From the NCBI RefSeq assembly GCF_900496995.4, contig NC_044014.1, positions 23,954,234 through 24,018,233 on the forward strand: a stretch of 64,000 nucleotides of DNA, in the 5' to 3' direction. Within the stretch, counting starts at the first letter, position 1, and every line of letters begins with the position of its first letter. The notes below the pieces were generated by a model that was given only the letters and a program-made list of their open reading frames with translations, was not told the origin of the DNA and searched no databases. The stretch is from Aquila chrysaetos chrysaetos (lineage: Eukaryota; Chordata; Aves; Accipitriformes; Accipitridae). A program made the position numbers and the translations under genes. Below, piece by piece: positions 1 through 11,720 of this stretch.

Positions 1-220
1 CTGAGGATATGGATGAGAAAAGCCAATGAAGAATGACAAGGCATCATTATTTTCACAGATAAATGATGAGATGGCAAATACCGTAAAAATTATAAAAATT
101 TACAGACGTATTAGGGACTTCTGTTTAAACCACCTCTGTCTCATAGGTAATCAACTGCAACTGTGGCTTTTCCAATTAAATGGAATATTGAATTCCTCAT
201 TTTTCTTGTTCTTTTGCTAG

Positions 221-610
221 TTTGTTGGATCAGATTCCAGAAATGTTTGCAGACACAAGAGAAACAGAAACTGTTTTTGCACCTGTGATTCAAGCAGGGC
301 TGGAGGCGCTGAAGGTTAGTAAATGCATTGTCACAGCAAGTTGGTTTCAGTCTGAGTACTCTGAAGTTCATATTCTGCTAACACACGCTAATAAGACAAT
401 TTGTAAGTTTTTCATAGTCATCTTGTGGTAGGTGCAGTATATGTAGGGAGTACTTGGCTCATTCTTCAAATGGATGTACCTCTGGTTCTATGTAGCTACC
501 TATCTGTTCTCTACCCAATTTTTTTTTTTAGTAATTTTTGCTCACAGTACAAGGCATCTGGCTTACTCTCAGTTACCTGGCTGCATTTTGCTTTGAACAG
601 TTTACAGAAC

Positions 611-645
<35 letters not shown>

Positions 646-3600
646 CCCTCCAACATTAAAACCAAGTGCTGAAGTCCGTCATGTCTTGTTGAGGAGTTCT
701 GTAACATGGTGTCTTTCTAATCCTGTGCTTGAACCTCTGGTATAATCTTAAATAAAAGGAGAGAATACAATCTGTTGAAGTTGCAACAGTGTGCTAACCA
801 AGTAAACCTTTCCTAAAGTTCTTCCATTCCAGTACTTCATCCAGATAATTACGTGCATGATCTAACTCTGACTTGTATATACTGATAGAATTGATTGCCT
901 GTATGATTCCATCCAAAACTGTTCATATAGCTCTATTTGTCTGTCATGTAAGTCCTTAGAAGTCTCTCTTAAACTCAGTTTTCATGACAATTGCTCAGTC
1001 AAGAAATAATATATATTACTAATTGATTGTTTACGTACTGCTTGTGTCAGAGAAAATAACCTACTAAACATTGGCTAGTGGTGACATAGGTTATTGATTT
1101 AAAATTAATGTTCTGTTGAAGCTCAGATTACAAAATCCTTTGCCATTTCTGTGACTCTTTTACACAAACTCAGTAGCTGCAAATCAGAGAAGAAAACAGT
1201 CTAACACATTTGCGCAAAACCTTTTGTAGCTGAGTCCTGCTTACTGCTCTATGTCTCCTTGGAGCCAGTCCTTTTCTTCCTGCCAGGGAACTAGCACAGG
1301 CCCAGTAGAACTGAAACTTGACAGTTACAGAAAAGCAAGTAAGCTGTGCTCCCTGTGTTGGATACCACTGAAGTAACCAAGTGATTACTGAGCCTGTGTA
1401 TCTGATAGAGAGCCTTCCTGACATAAAGAAGTGAAGTAATGAGGATGCTTGAATGCTTGTACTTGAATCACAGTTTCCCTTACAGTTTTTGTAATGGTTC
1501 TAACCTGCGCTATTGCACTCGCTTTCCTGCAGGCAGCTGAGTGTGCTGGCAAGCTCTTCATTTTCCATACCTCTCTGCCCATTGCAGAGGCCCCAGGGAA
1601 GTTAAAGAACAGGGATGACAAGAAACTGATCAACACAGATAAGGAGAAGGTAATAATGACTTGCATGATGCTTACATAACAGGTCTATATTATACTCTTT
1701 ATGGGATAAAATAACTCTGAAACAACATGAAAAAAATTACAAGGGTAGCATGTAATGTAACCATCCCAGCTAATATCTTTTAACATTGCACTTTTATCAT
1801 CTGTTCTCAAGCAGAGCTGTGTAGACTTGACATCATAAGGACAGCGCTGGTATGAGAACAAGAAGAGAGAGGTCTAGATTCTTATACAGGATAAAATACT
1901 ATAGCTGGGTTAAAGTAAATGTGCTGAGCTTACAATTAAAGCAAGATGTGTAGTAATTTCATAATATTCAACAGTTCTTCAAAGGCAGGTTCAGGAAGAA
2001 TTTATATGATCCTGTTTCCCTGAAGAGAGACTTAAAGTATAAAAGTGTATTGACTGGGATTATAAACGGGATCTCACTTTCCTTTTTGTACCACAAACTT
2101 TTGATGTCATCTCTGACTTCCTTTCCTAGACTTTGTTTCAACCACAGACAAGCTTTTACAACAACTTGGCCAAGGACTGTGTGGCCCAGGGCTGCTGTGT
2201 GGATTTGTTCCTGTTTCCAAACCAGTATTTGGATGTGGCGACATTAGGTGTAGTAACTTACCAGACAGGAGGCTCTATTTATAAGTACGCTTATTTCCAG
2301 GTGAGAGTGACATTGACTCAGACTGGTATTTGATGTAAATAGGGATTATTGTTTAGTTAAGAGTTCTTTTTCACAGTGTGAACCATAGTGAACAAGTACT
2401 TCTTTGGAAATAAATTGCTACTTAAATTTCAAGATTTTCACTAAAATTATTTAGTTAGCTTTATGTCTTTACACAAAATATATCTATTAATAACAAAAAC
2501 AACAACAAGAAAAGCTATACCTTTTAGCACAATATTTTATTAGCAGGGCACTGAGCCCTCTATGATGCCTGATTTTTAGACTAAGACTGCAGGAGATAGT
2601 ACCTGTTTTTAAATTACTTTATGATTTATGGAGCAGCTCTGATTTATGAGAGTATGAAACTTGAATTATTGCTTGTGTTCTAGCTGGAGACAGACCAGGA
2701 TAGGTTCCTGAATGACTTGAGAAGAGATGTCCAGAAAGAAGTGGGATTTGATGCAGTAATGAGAGTGCGCACAAGCACAGGTGGGTGTTAGTATGAATGA
2801 GTCTTAATAAATGGATCACTTCAAGCATGTTATATGGGAAGCAACAGATTTTTCCCTAATTTAAAACATCTTGAGATTAGGCTATGCAAAAAGCTCTGCT
2901 AAAGCTTTGAAATTCTGAGACTTTTTTAGAGACTGGGCAAAGATCCCTGCTGAAATCTGTCAAGATAACTTAGTGTCGTCAAGATAACTTAGTGTCACCG
3001 ATGACAGGATTTTCAGGGCTCCAAAGGCTGGCTGTCTTGTTATTCTGTTGAAAATTGTGGTTCACGTTGGTGTTTTTTCTTTTTTAGGTATTCGAGCAAC
3101 TGACTTTTTTGGAGCTTTCTATATGAGCAACACAACTGATGTAGAGATGGCAGGTTTGGACTGTGATAAAACAATCACAGTGGAATTCAAGCATGATGAC
3201 AAACTGAGTGAAGATAGTGGTGCACTCCTTCAGGTGAGGCAGGGGGCTTTCTAGGAGAAAGAACTGAGTTGACAGTTTAGAATTGTCAACAAAACCGTGT
3301 CAAGGCAGAACCAAATCTCAACTGGAGGCAGTGCCAGTTGCAGGAGAGGATGAGGTTGCTCTGAACTGAAGTATTAGACACTCCTTTAAGGAACTGTTCA
3401 TTCTTTTCTTCTGCCCCTTACTATACCCTTAACCTTTGAGCATCCTTGTTCTCAGGGTGACCTAGATTGCTTCAAACTACAATCTATTTTCCAAGACCAG
3501 TTGCCTTAATACAAACTGCTACCATTGCTGCTTGTTCTTTCATTGACCCTGATTTTTAGCATATGCTTTTAGCTTATTGTGCAAGTCTTTTACATAATTA

Positions 3601-6600
3601 TCTTATTTGTTTAGGTATCTGAGTCCTAGTTTTTATTGAATCATATTCAGACCCTGCCTTTCTTGTTGTAGCTGGACCTAATTTTTCTATATTCTGGCAT
3701 TTTTGTCTTCTACAGTGTGCTCTGTTATACACAAGTTGCGCGGGACAGCGACGACTCCGCATTCACAACCTCTCCTTAAACTGTTGCACACAGCTTGCTG
3801 ACCTCTACCGAAACTGTGAGACAGACACGCTCATCAATTACTTGGCTAAATATGGTAAGGGTAAATATGGTAACAAGAACTGCAACCTTTAACTGCTGTT
3901 AAAATGCCTGTTATTACCCAACAACACCTGTTAATTCTCTTTGCATCAAATATCAGGTGGCAATCCTGATACTTCAGTCATTTATGGAAAAGAGCATAAA
4001 GTTGTGATGATAGTATTGTTGCTTAGGACGAGAGGTACGGATAGAGGGTGTAGGCTTATCCTTCATACAAATTCTTGTCTAAATTTTATTAATAGAGGTT
4101 TGTGTTGACAGCTATCTGAATTCATCCTTGTATTTATTTTTGCACTGGTTTAGTTCGTTCTCTAACTGTTCCAGAATTTTGCTCTGGGAATAGGAAATGG
4201 TGGCCTTTGCTCATAGATCTGGGTTAAATGTCATACCTTTATGCGTTTTGCCCTATTTACCCTTTCTAGTTAGCAGTAAAAGCCTACAAATCTAGCAGGG
4301 ATTTAGAGTTGTGTATGTTTATTGCTATTAAAATGTAACAAATGGTCCATTTTCAGTCCATTAAAGAAAGATGGCTAGGCTATAAAAGGAGTTTTTATAG
4401 TACCTCATGCTTTCAAGTATAACTAAGTGTATTTTAAAGTACATCGGAGATAGAGAGTTGAAGAATATGTAATAAAACCAAGTAAATGAGCTTCTTCAGA
4501 TCTTTAGCAGGAATGTGTCATCTCTTTCCCACAAGTTTGAAGGGGAGGGGAAAAAAAACTTTCATAAACAGTAGTTGTTTAAATTTACTTTGTGGAAGTA
4601 GCGTTGTTTTTTTTTACTTTTCATGAGTAATCACTTGATAGCTGTCCATCTCTTTCCTCTTTCTGTGCAGCATATCGTGGCGTTCTGAGTAGTCCAGTAA
4701 AGACTGTACGAGATGCACTGATCAACCAGTGTGCCCAGATCCTAGCTTGCTATCGAAAGAACTGTGCTAGTCCCTCTTCTGCTGGCCAGGTAAACTCCGG
4801 ATGCTTTCGCTTGAATCATAGGCTTGTGTATTAAAAGGTGATGAGAGCTTTTTCCTACTTAACCTGCTCAATCAAAAAAAGTCAATTGCTTTGCTCAGCA
4901 GAAATTTGCAAAGAGAAGACTCGGGGAAGTAGAGAGACTGCAAGTAAAACTATAGTTGAGAATGGCTTCTTGGACATCTGTCTGGAGCCCAGGATTAGAC
5001 TATCAGCTTTCACTCTCACACTTTGTTGGTTCATGCAAGCCTCGTTTTGTCAGGCATAAGCTTATTCAGCAAGACAGCTGACCAACTTCTGTCTGCTTGT
5101 GACTTGTAGCTGATCCTTCCTGAATGCATGAAGCTGCTTCCTGTGTACTTGAATTGTGTGTTGAAGAGTGATGTCCTTCAGCCTGGTCCGGAGGTCACAA
5201 CGGATGACCGTGCCTACATTCGTCAGTTAGTCACGTCCATGGATGTGGCAGAAACAAATGTTTTCTTTTATCCCAGGCTTTTGCCCCTGGTGAGTAATTT
5301 AGGATATTCTTGAGACTTGCTGTTGTCTTGACTCGTTGTAAGGACTGGCATTTATATTTTAGCAAGGGAAAGCAATTTGAGAAGGATTTGGGATCTGCTG
5401 TCTGTTGGGATACTTCACTTTATTCCACTCGGTGATAGATACATTACTGCATCTTGTGAATTTAATGGGAGATTTTTTTCCTGAGCTATGAGTGTAGGAC
5501 TAGTGGCAAAAACAACACTCTGGACCCTTTCATGGTCTTTTAAAACTCCTGAAGCTTCTTGTAATTTTCTGTAGTAATTTTCGTCATTGCAGGGCAACTC
5601 CATGTACTATTCTGACTTTTCAGTACCATAGTTACTGGAATAACATTAACAACTAATTACATTCCTACTCCAGGAGGCAATATTGGAACTACAGAGTAAT
5701 TTCACAGAAGCCTTATGTTCTCTTTTGCTGACAAAGAGTCTCTGATCTGCTTGTGTGTCATGTTCAGTAAGAAAAATAAGCTAAGGAAATGATACTTCAG
5801 TCACAGCTATTGCAGTCTTATGAGTCCTAGAAATGAGAAAACCTTTGGGGTCTTAGTAGCAGAAGTCTTCAGGATTTCATAAAATGTTCTTAGTTATAAC
5901 TTTTATTTTATTTTATTTTATTTTATTTTATTTTATTTTTTATTTCACTTTAAAACAGACCAAAGCAGATGTCGACAGTGACTCCTTGCCAGCAGCAATC
6001 CGGAACTCAGAGGAACGTCTCTCCAAGGGTGACATATACCTGCTGGAGAATGGGCTAAACATCTTTGTGTGGGTGGGAGTCAACGTGCAGCAAGGCCTGA
6101 TCCAGAACCCTCTTTGGAGTGTCATCCTTCAGTCAGATTAGCAGCGCCTTGGTGAGCTGGATGGCAGTGCGGGAGCTAGTGTCTGTGATACTCGCCCAAA
6201 ATTTAGAACAATGAGAAAGAAAGTTGAGAAAATAGTGTTAAATTTTTCATACTGGGAACAAGAGAAGCACAGATGTGAAACTAGTGGAAATGTCCCTATT
6301 CTGGGCATGTCAGGCATGTTTTTATCTAGCTTTATTTGACATTCCACATCTCCACTGACAGTGAGGAGAACAGTCAATACATAAATGGAATGAATAACTG
6401 ACCTTTAATTCTGATATCATGTTACATTCTCTTTTAACTAGTTGAGATCAAAGAGATTGTATGTCAGTGGGGGTAGATGCATCTCTACCCTTATGTAAGA
6501 TGACAAAACTGCTGAGTTTTGTTTAATGTTGCTCTACTTCATGTGACTAATGGAGATTGGATATCTTTCATTCCAGAGTACCCTGCCTGTCTTGGAAAAC

Positions 6601-7251
6601 CCCTTTTCAAAGAAAGTACGATCTATTGTTGACATGCTTCAAGTGCAGAGATCCCGATACATGAAGGGTAAAAATGTTGTCCCCCATTCATAGCTTTAAA
6701 TCCCCTTCCCTTTTAGTAGAGCAGGTGATGCCTGGTACTGCTGCAATGCTGAACGTATTCTTCCTGATCTCATAAATGTAATTCAAACAAAGTTTTCAAG
6801 GATCTGAAAGAAAATTTGTTACTAGTTTTGGAGTTGAGTGCTTACCGTAGTTCTAAACCTAATTTTTTTCAGACCTATTATAATATACTACTGCACAAAC
6901 CACGTACATGGTATTTTCCTTCTGTTTAGAAAGGATTGAGACTTAACCCAGCTTAGTTACAGAAGTCAAAGCACATAAGCCATATATGCTGTGATTCTGG
7001 TTCTCTCTCTTTGGATTTTTGAGCTATTTACCTTTTTGCTCTTTTTTCCAAGAACATAAATTCTGCTAACTACTCACTGTTGGTTTTGTTCTTGTTTTGG
7101 TTTTTTGTAGTTAATAATTGTGAAGCAAGAAGATAAGCTGGAAATGCTGTTCAAACACTTTCTAGTGGAGGACAAGAGCCTAAGCGGGGGAGCTTCATAT
7201 GTGGACTTCCTGTGTCACATGCACAAGGAGATTCGGCAGCTACTGAGCTAG
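221..7251 (+). CDS. SEC24C: SEC24C, COPII coat cargo-binding subunit (3' part, 11 exons)
   Basis: SEC24C pairs with SEC23 in the inner COPII coat and selects cargo for export from the endoplasmic reticulum. Exons read 221-314, 1533-1649, 2130-2300, 2684-2780, 3088-3233, 3716-3854, 4671-4789, 5110-5289, 5959-6151, 6577-6666 and 7111-7251, all with AG acceptors and, except at 6666, GT donors. They encode about 494 residues: the end of the trunk (vWA-like) domain, the helical domain (rich in conserved Cys around [19 protein letters not shown]), the gelsolin-like domain ([11 protein letters not shown]) and the C-terminus [14 protein letters not shown]. The match to SEC24C rather than SEC24D rests on this C-terminus and on FUT11-CHCHD1 downstream. 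The N-terminal half lies before the window. Two single-base oddities occur: an extra C in CCC at 6108-6110 shifts the frame inside exon 5959-6151, and GGG at 6666-6668 spoils the donor of the next exon. Exon phases agree everywhere else, so both are probably sequence errors. Identification is near certain. Confidence 0.95.
613..643 (+). repeat. 31-base poly-A tract in a SEC24C intron
   Basis: An uninterrupted run of 31 A lies in the intron after exon 221-314. No retrotransposon body is recognisable just upstream, so I call it a simple homopolymer. Such tracts are prone to length error in assemblies. Confidence 0.9.
2959..2996 (+). repeat. Perfect 19-bp tandem duplication in a SEC24C intron
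   Basis: The unit GTCAAGATAACTTAGTGTC occurs twice back to back (2959-2977 and 2978-2996), about 90 bp upstream of the acceptor of exon 3088-3233. It looks like a recent local duplication with no evident function. Confidence 0.85.
5901..5944 (+). repeat. SEC24C: (TTTTA)n pentanucleotide microsatellite next to a SEC24C splice acceptor
   Basis: About eight TTTTA units end 14 bases before the acceptor AG at 5957-5958. The array therefore makes up most of the pyrimidine-rich stretch of that 3' splice site. Length change here could affect splicing of exon 5959-6151; that is inference. Confidence 0.85.
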
Positions 7252-9725
7252 AGGAGGGAGTGATGCTGGAACTCAGCAGTGACATTTCAGTCTCCACTAA
7301 CGACCTGATCAGAAGGCCCAGCGCCCTCCAAAAGGACAACATAGAAATCTGTACAATTCCATAATTTTTAATACACATTGCATAAGCAGAAATCCTTTCA
7401 ACCTCTCCCAGTCCCATATGAGAGATGAAAAATTTTCCTGGTGAGGGCTAAAAAAAAAAAAGGCCTTTGATACCAGGTCTTTTACTTGCATCTAAATTGT
7501 TTCCTGTGCTTGGCAGGAGTTCACCCCCCCCATGCTCGCTAATCCTGTCGTAATGAATGTAGTTTTTTTTTGGTTCACTGTACATGATTCAACATTGGGT
7601 GAAAAAGCGATAACTCTTCAAAACTTCTGGTAGTTGCTGTGTGTTTGTATGGGCGCGTGTGCATGCTCCAAGTGTGAAGAGGATGTGCAGGTGGGGAGGA
7701 CAAGAGTCAGGTCAGGTGATGGGAGCTGGAGCAGCCGAACATTTTCTGTCTCCTCTTAAGAAGGAATCATGACGTTGCAGAGCACAAATGTATCATGTGG
7801 CTGCCTGAACCAGAAATCCATGGAAAAGAGTGGTAAGCCAGGAGGCAACAGGGCAAATTCCTTTCCACAATCTTCCCTGTACTATAAGTTGCTGTGCAGA
7901 TCTGTAATGGAGTAAGTAGTAGTTCAGTGGGCAACAATCAATAGCTTCTGAACAGCGTAGGGGTAGAGACAGTGCTTCCCGTTGGTGTGTGTGGTGACTC
8001 CTTTCCTTCTCATTGCACAGCTCTGTAAAGTCCTACTCAATCCATGTTCCATGGCCTCTCCTGCAGAGCTTACCTGTCTATCCAGATGGTGGTGGGAACA
8101 AAAGCCTCTTAACCTTAAGCAGAAAATACTTTTAACAAGGTGATGTGGGGCTGTCTAGGAACTGGATGATAAGGAAGTGGCCGTTTTCAACAATATTATT
8201 GTGAATCATAGCAAACAAGCAGGAATTTGATTTATACTGATGCAAATTTGAGACTGCTTTGTATCCTGGAATACAAGGAAGGGGATACAAAACCTAAGAT
8301 TTAGACTGTACTGTAGTAGGTATTGCAAGTACCTGATTTTGCTTATTGAAAGCATCTGGGCCATAGTGAAGAGTTTCATTACTGGATGTTTATACCCTCC
8401 CCCATTCTACCTACTGATCAGCTTGCACAAAACCTTTTTATAAGCCTGTTTGTTAAACTAAAATACCTCAGACAGATTAATCCATCCACTTTGGCCACTC
8501 TGCTGCTCTATTCTGCAAGGGTGGATGAGCATACTCCTGTGAAGAGGGAGCGAGTGTAAATCAAATTCAGAATTCTAAGGGCTTCGTTTATTCACTTTTG
8601 AAAGGGGGCTTGTATATTTTAGCTTGAACGCTTAACAAGTGTTCTTACAATACCCAGGAGTTTAAGCTACCAGTAGCACTAAAAGTGGAAGGAAGAATGT
8701 GGGTGGATTAGAGAACATATTATCTGGGCTTGATATTTCAGAGGAAAGTCCTTGTTAAGATCAGAAAAATATCTGGCTGTGGTTTTAGTTCCATATCCTG
8801 TAGCATGTATATAAATTCATTTTTCGTCTAATGCTGCTAGTTTGTCTTCCCTCCCATCACTACACAGAAAGGGGAGTATGAAAATTATAATGGAGAAACT
8901 CTTTCAAGATGTAGTTGACAGAACCTTCAGCTTTTTTGTATGAATGTGGCCGACTTTTTACTCCACGTACTGCCTCCAACCAAAAAATCTAGAGGATTTT
9001 TAACCAGAGGGGAAAAAGAACTTCCCAGGAATATAAGGCACAGCAACCACAGACTTCCACAAATACTAATTTCTAGTATTAATATTGGGGGGTGTGGGGG
9101 TGGAAATGAAATCATAAATGAACCTTTCATTTTCTTCACTTGTTTTTCCAATGCATCTTTTAATTTGTAAAGAAATAAAAATATATTAAGATGTATTTTA
9201 TGTCATTGTTAGTAAATAAACACTGCTTATTTTTCCAAACCCTGTATTTTGCGGGAGGGAGGCAATGGGAAGGGCTGAAGTCTAGCTGACTGATCCTTTA
9301 TAATCCAATCTTCTGCTGACCAAGTTCAGTCTTTTTTTTTTTTTTTTTTTTCTTATTCACACTGAATGATGATAAGAAATTCAACAAGTCAACAGAAAAA
9401 GGTGCTGTTTAATCTCAGTGTTACTTTGCTTAGATGATTGCTTTTTTAACTTCCTGCCCCTTCTGAACTTTCATTTTGCAAAGAGATTTCCCTTTAACGC
9501 AGCTTGAGTCAGATTGATTGGGGTTTTTTTGTCTACTTTGGAAAGTATTACACTTACCTTGGGACAATGTTAACTTAAAGACTTCTGCAGTCTTAAATTT
9601 TTCAGAGAAATAGAGCTCCTCTTTCAGAGTTAAGATAGCAGGGAAGCTGGGTGGGTTGGTTTTTTGTTTGTTTTTTGGGGGTGGGGGTGCTAACTGCAAC
9701 AATAAAGTTCAGAGTGAACTGGCAG
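7252..9725 (+). other. SEC24C 3' untranslated region and polyadenylation signals
   Basis: No coding exon is seen after the SEC24C stop at 7249-7251. AATAAA hexamers lie at 9174-9179, 9215-9220 and 9701-9706, so a 3'UTR of about 1.9-2.5 kb is plausible. A 20-base T run is at 9332-9351, between two of these signals. Open frames here are short and match no family I recognise. The UTR end is inferred from the signals only. Confidence 0.5.
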
Positions 9726-10589
9726 TGTAACTTGACTGTAGCCTAGAACATCGATATTGTACAATTTGCTGGTAACGTTACAACAATCTGTATGAAAGCA
9801 CAAGACAATAATTGCTAAATATCCAACACTACTTGGTTTGCTGTAGAATATTTTTGAGATTACTCTCCTACAGAATGTACATTATGTCCAGAATCTGCTA
9901 CTGAACTGATATATTGCAATAATGATGGGCCTCGTGGATCTTGTACGTTAATCGTGTGGAGTAAATGCGCTTGCGGGCATTTTTGTGGCAGCACCCCTTC
10001 TGATGCATGTGGAAAGTGCCTTGCAGAGCCCATGTCTGTTAGCGTGCTGTGGCGATGTAAGTGGAGGAGCTGGTGGGGATGGCGTGGGGGTGGTAGTCTT
10101 TCTGCACTGGCTGTGGTGTGCTTCTGGATCCTGCCCGAGCAGTGTCAAGACCTAACTTTTCAAAGGAAAGCAAAAAGATTTGTGTGTCTTAACCTGTTCC
10201 TTATACAGACAGAGAATACTTCCTTGCTGGTGTCCGTAGTAATTGAATTATCAGTGATAAGTATTGTGATTGGGATTAAGTTCTCTCTTCAGGAATGAGT
10301 TTGAAGCTTTTAGCGACTCCATAACTGAGTGGTAATTCTAGCATACTTCTGTTGGATTTCTATAATGTAGCCCAAGCTCAGTATCTGCAAAGCTAACTTA
10401 CCCCTTACAGAGTATTTTAACACCGAAGAAGTTAGTTAAGGTTGGTACAGAAGAGCAGCTTCAAGGGAGCTTTAAACCAGCCTCTAGAGGTGAAGAACCC
10501 CAGCATTTCTGTTGGTAAAAGGCTTTGACTGCTCCCTCCCTCTATGCTCTTCAGCAGGAGCTAATCGGGGTGTACCTTCTTGCACCACC

Positions 10590-11720
10590 TAACCCCCCCG
10601 GTACCGGAACCGCCCCTCCGCAGGCGTGTTTGCTCTCGGCATGCTGTGCCTCAGAGAAACAGCTCGCGTTCTGCCCTGTCAGCTGGAGGGGCTGCGGGCC
10701 CCCGCTGGCCACTTGTAATTTGCGTTGAGGATACAAAGTGACGAGAGGGGGAGAAAGGCGGTGCGGCCGCCTCCGCCCCGCCCCGCCCCCGGCCCTCGCC
10801 CTCCGTTGCGGCCGTTAGGCGCGCGCGCCCCGTGACGGAACACCGCCCCGGGGCGGGGCCCCTGCGGCCGCTTCCTGGGGCGGGGCTGGGCCGGGCCCGG
10901 GCCCGGGGCGGCGGGGATGGGGGGCGGCAGCAGGCCGGGCCGCGTACCGCGGCGGGGGCCCGCCTGCCTCTGGGTGGTGCTGGCGCTGGCCTGGGCGGCG
11001 GGGGCCGCGCTGGCCACGGAGGGGCCGCCGGAGGAGGAGGAGGAGGAGGAGGAGGCGGCGGCGGGGGACGGGCTGGCGGGCGCCGAGGAGCCGTGCGGGG
11101 CGGAGGGGTGGGCGCAGGATGCCGTCCCGCCGGGCGCGGCCTTCGTCGCCGCCGCGTCGTACCGCGGCCCCGGCAACAACGACTCGCGGAGCAACAAGGC
11201 GCTGCCCATCCTGCTGTGGTGGAGCGGGAGCCTCTTCCCCCACTTCCCCGGCGAGACGGAGCGGATCGACTGCCCGCGCGGCTCCTGCCTCGTCACCCGG
11301 AGCCGGCGGGTGGCCCGGCACCGCCGCACCAAGGCCCTCATCTTCTACGGCACCGACTTCAGGGCCTACGAGGCGCCGCTGCCCCGCCTGTCCCACCAGA
11401 CCTGGGCGCTCTTCCACGAGGAGTCCCCCATGAACAACTACGTCCTCTCGCACTCGCCCGGCATCCAGCTCTTCAACTACACGGCCACCTTCCGCCGGGA
11501 GTCCGACTACCCCCTCACGCTGCAGTGGCTGCCCGGCGTGAGCTACCTGCGGGGCCCGGCGGTGCCCCTGGCCGAGAAGGACTCGTGGCGGCGGAGCGGC
11601 TATGCCCCGGTGCTCTACATGCAGTCCCACTGCGACGTCCCCTCGGACAGGGACCGCTACGTGCGGGAGCTCATGAAGTACATCCAGGTAGGCGGGAACC
11701 TGTGGCACTGTGTTGCTGTA
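10590..11720 (+). promoter_or_regulatory. FUT11: CpG island promoter of FUT11
   Basis: GC content and CpG frequency rise sharply from about 10.59 kb and stay high through the first FUT11 exon. GC-box-like CCGCCCCGCCCCGCCCCC lies near 10773-10790. No TATA box is placed convincingly before the start codon at 10917. This is the usual broad promoter of a housekeeping-type gene. Long antisense open frames over the island are a by-product of high GC. Confidence 0.75.

Noticed and set aside
613-643. Poly-A tract as the tail of a processed pseudogene or LINE
   Set aside because: No retroposed coding or LINE sequence is visible upstream, and no flanking duplication.
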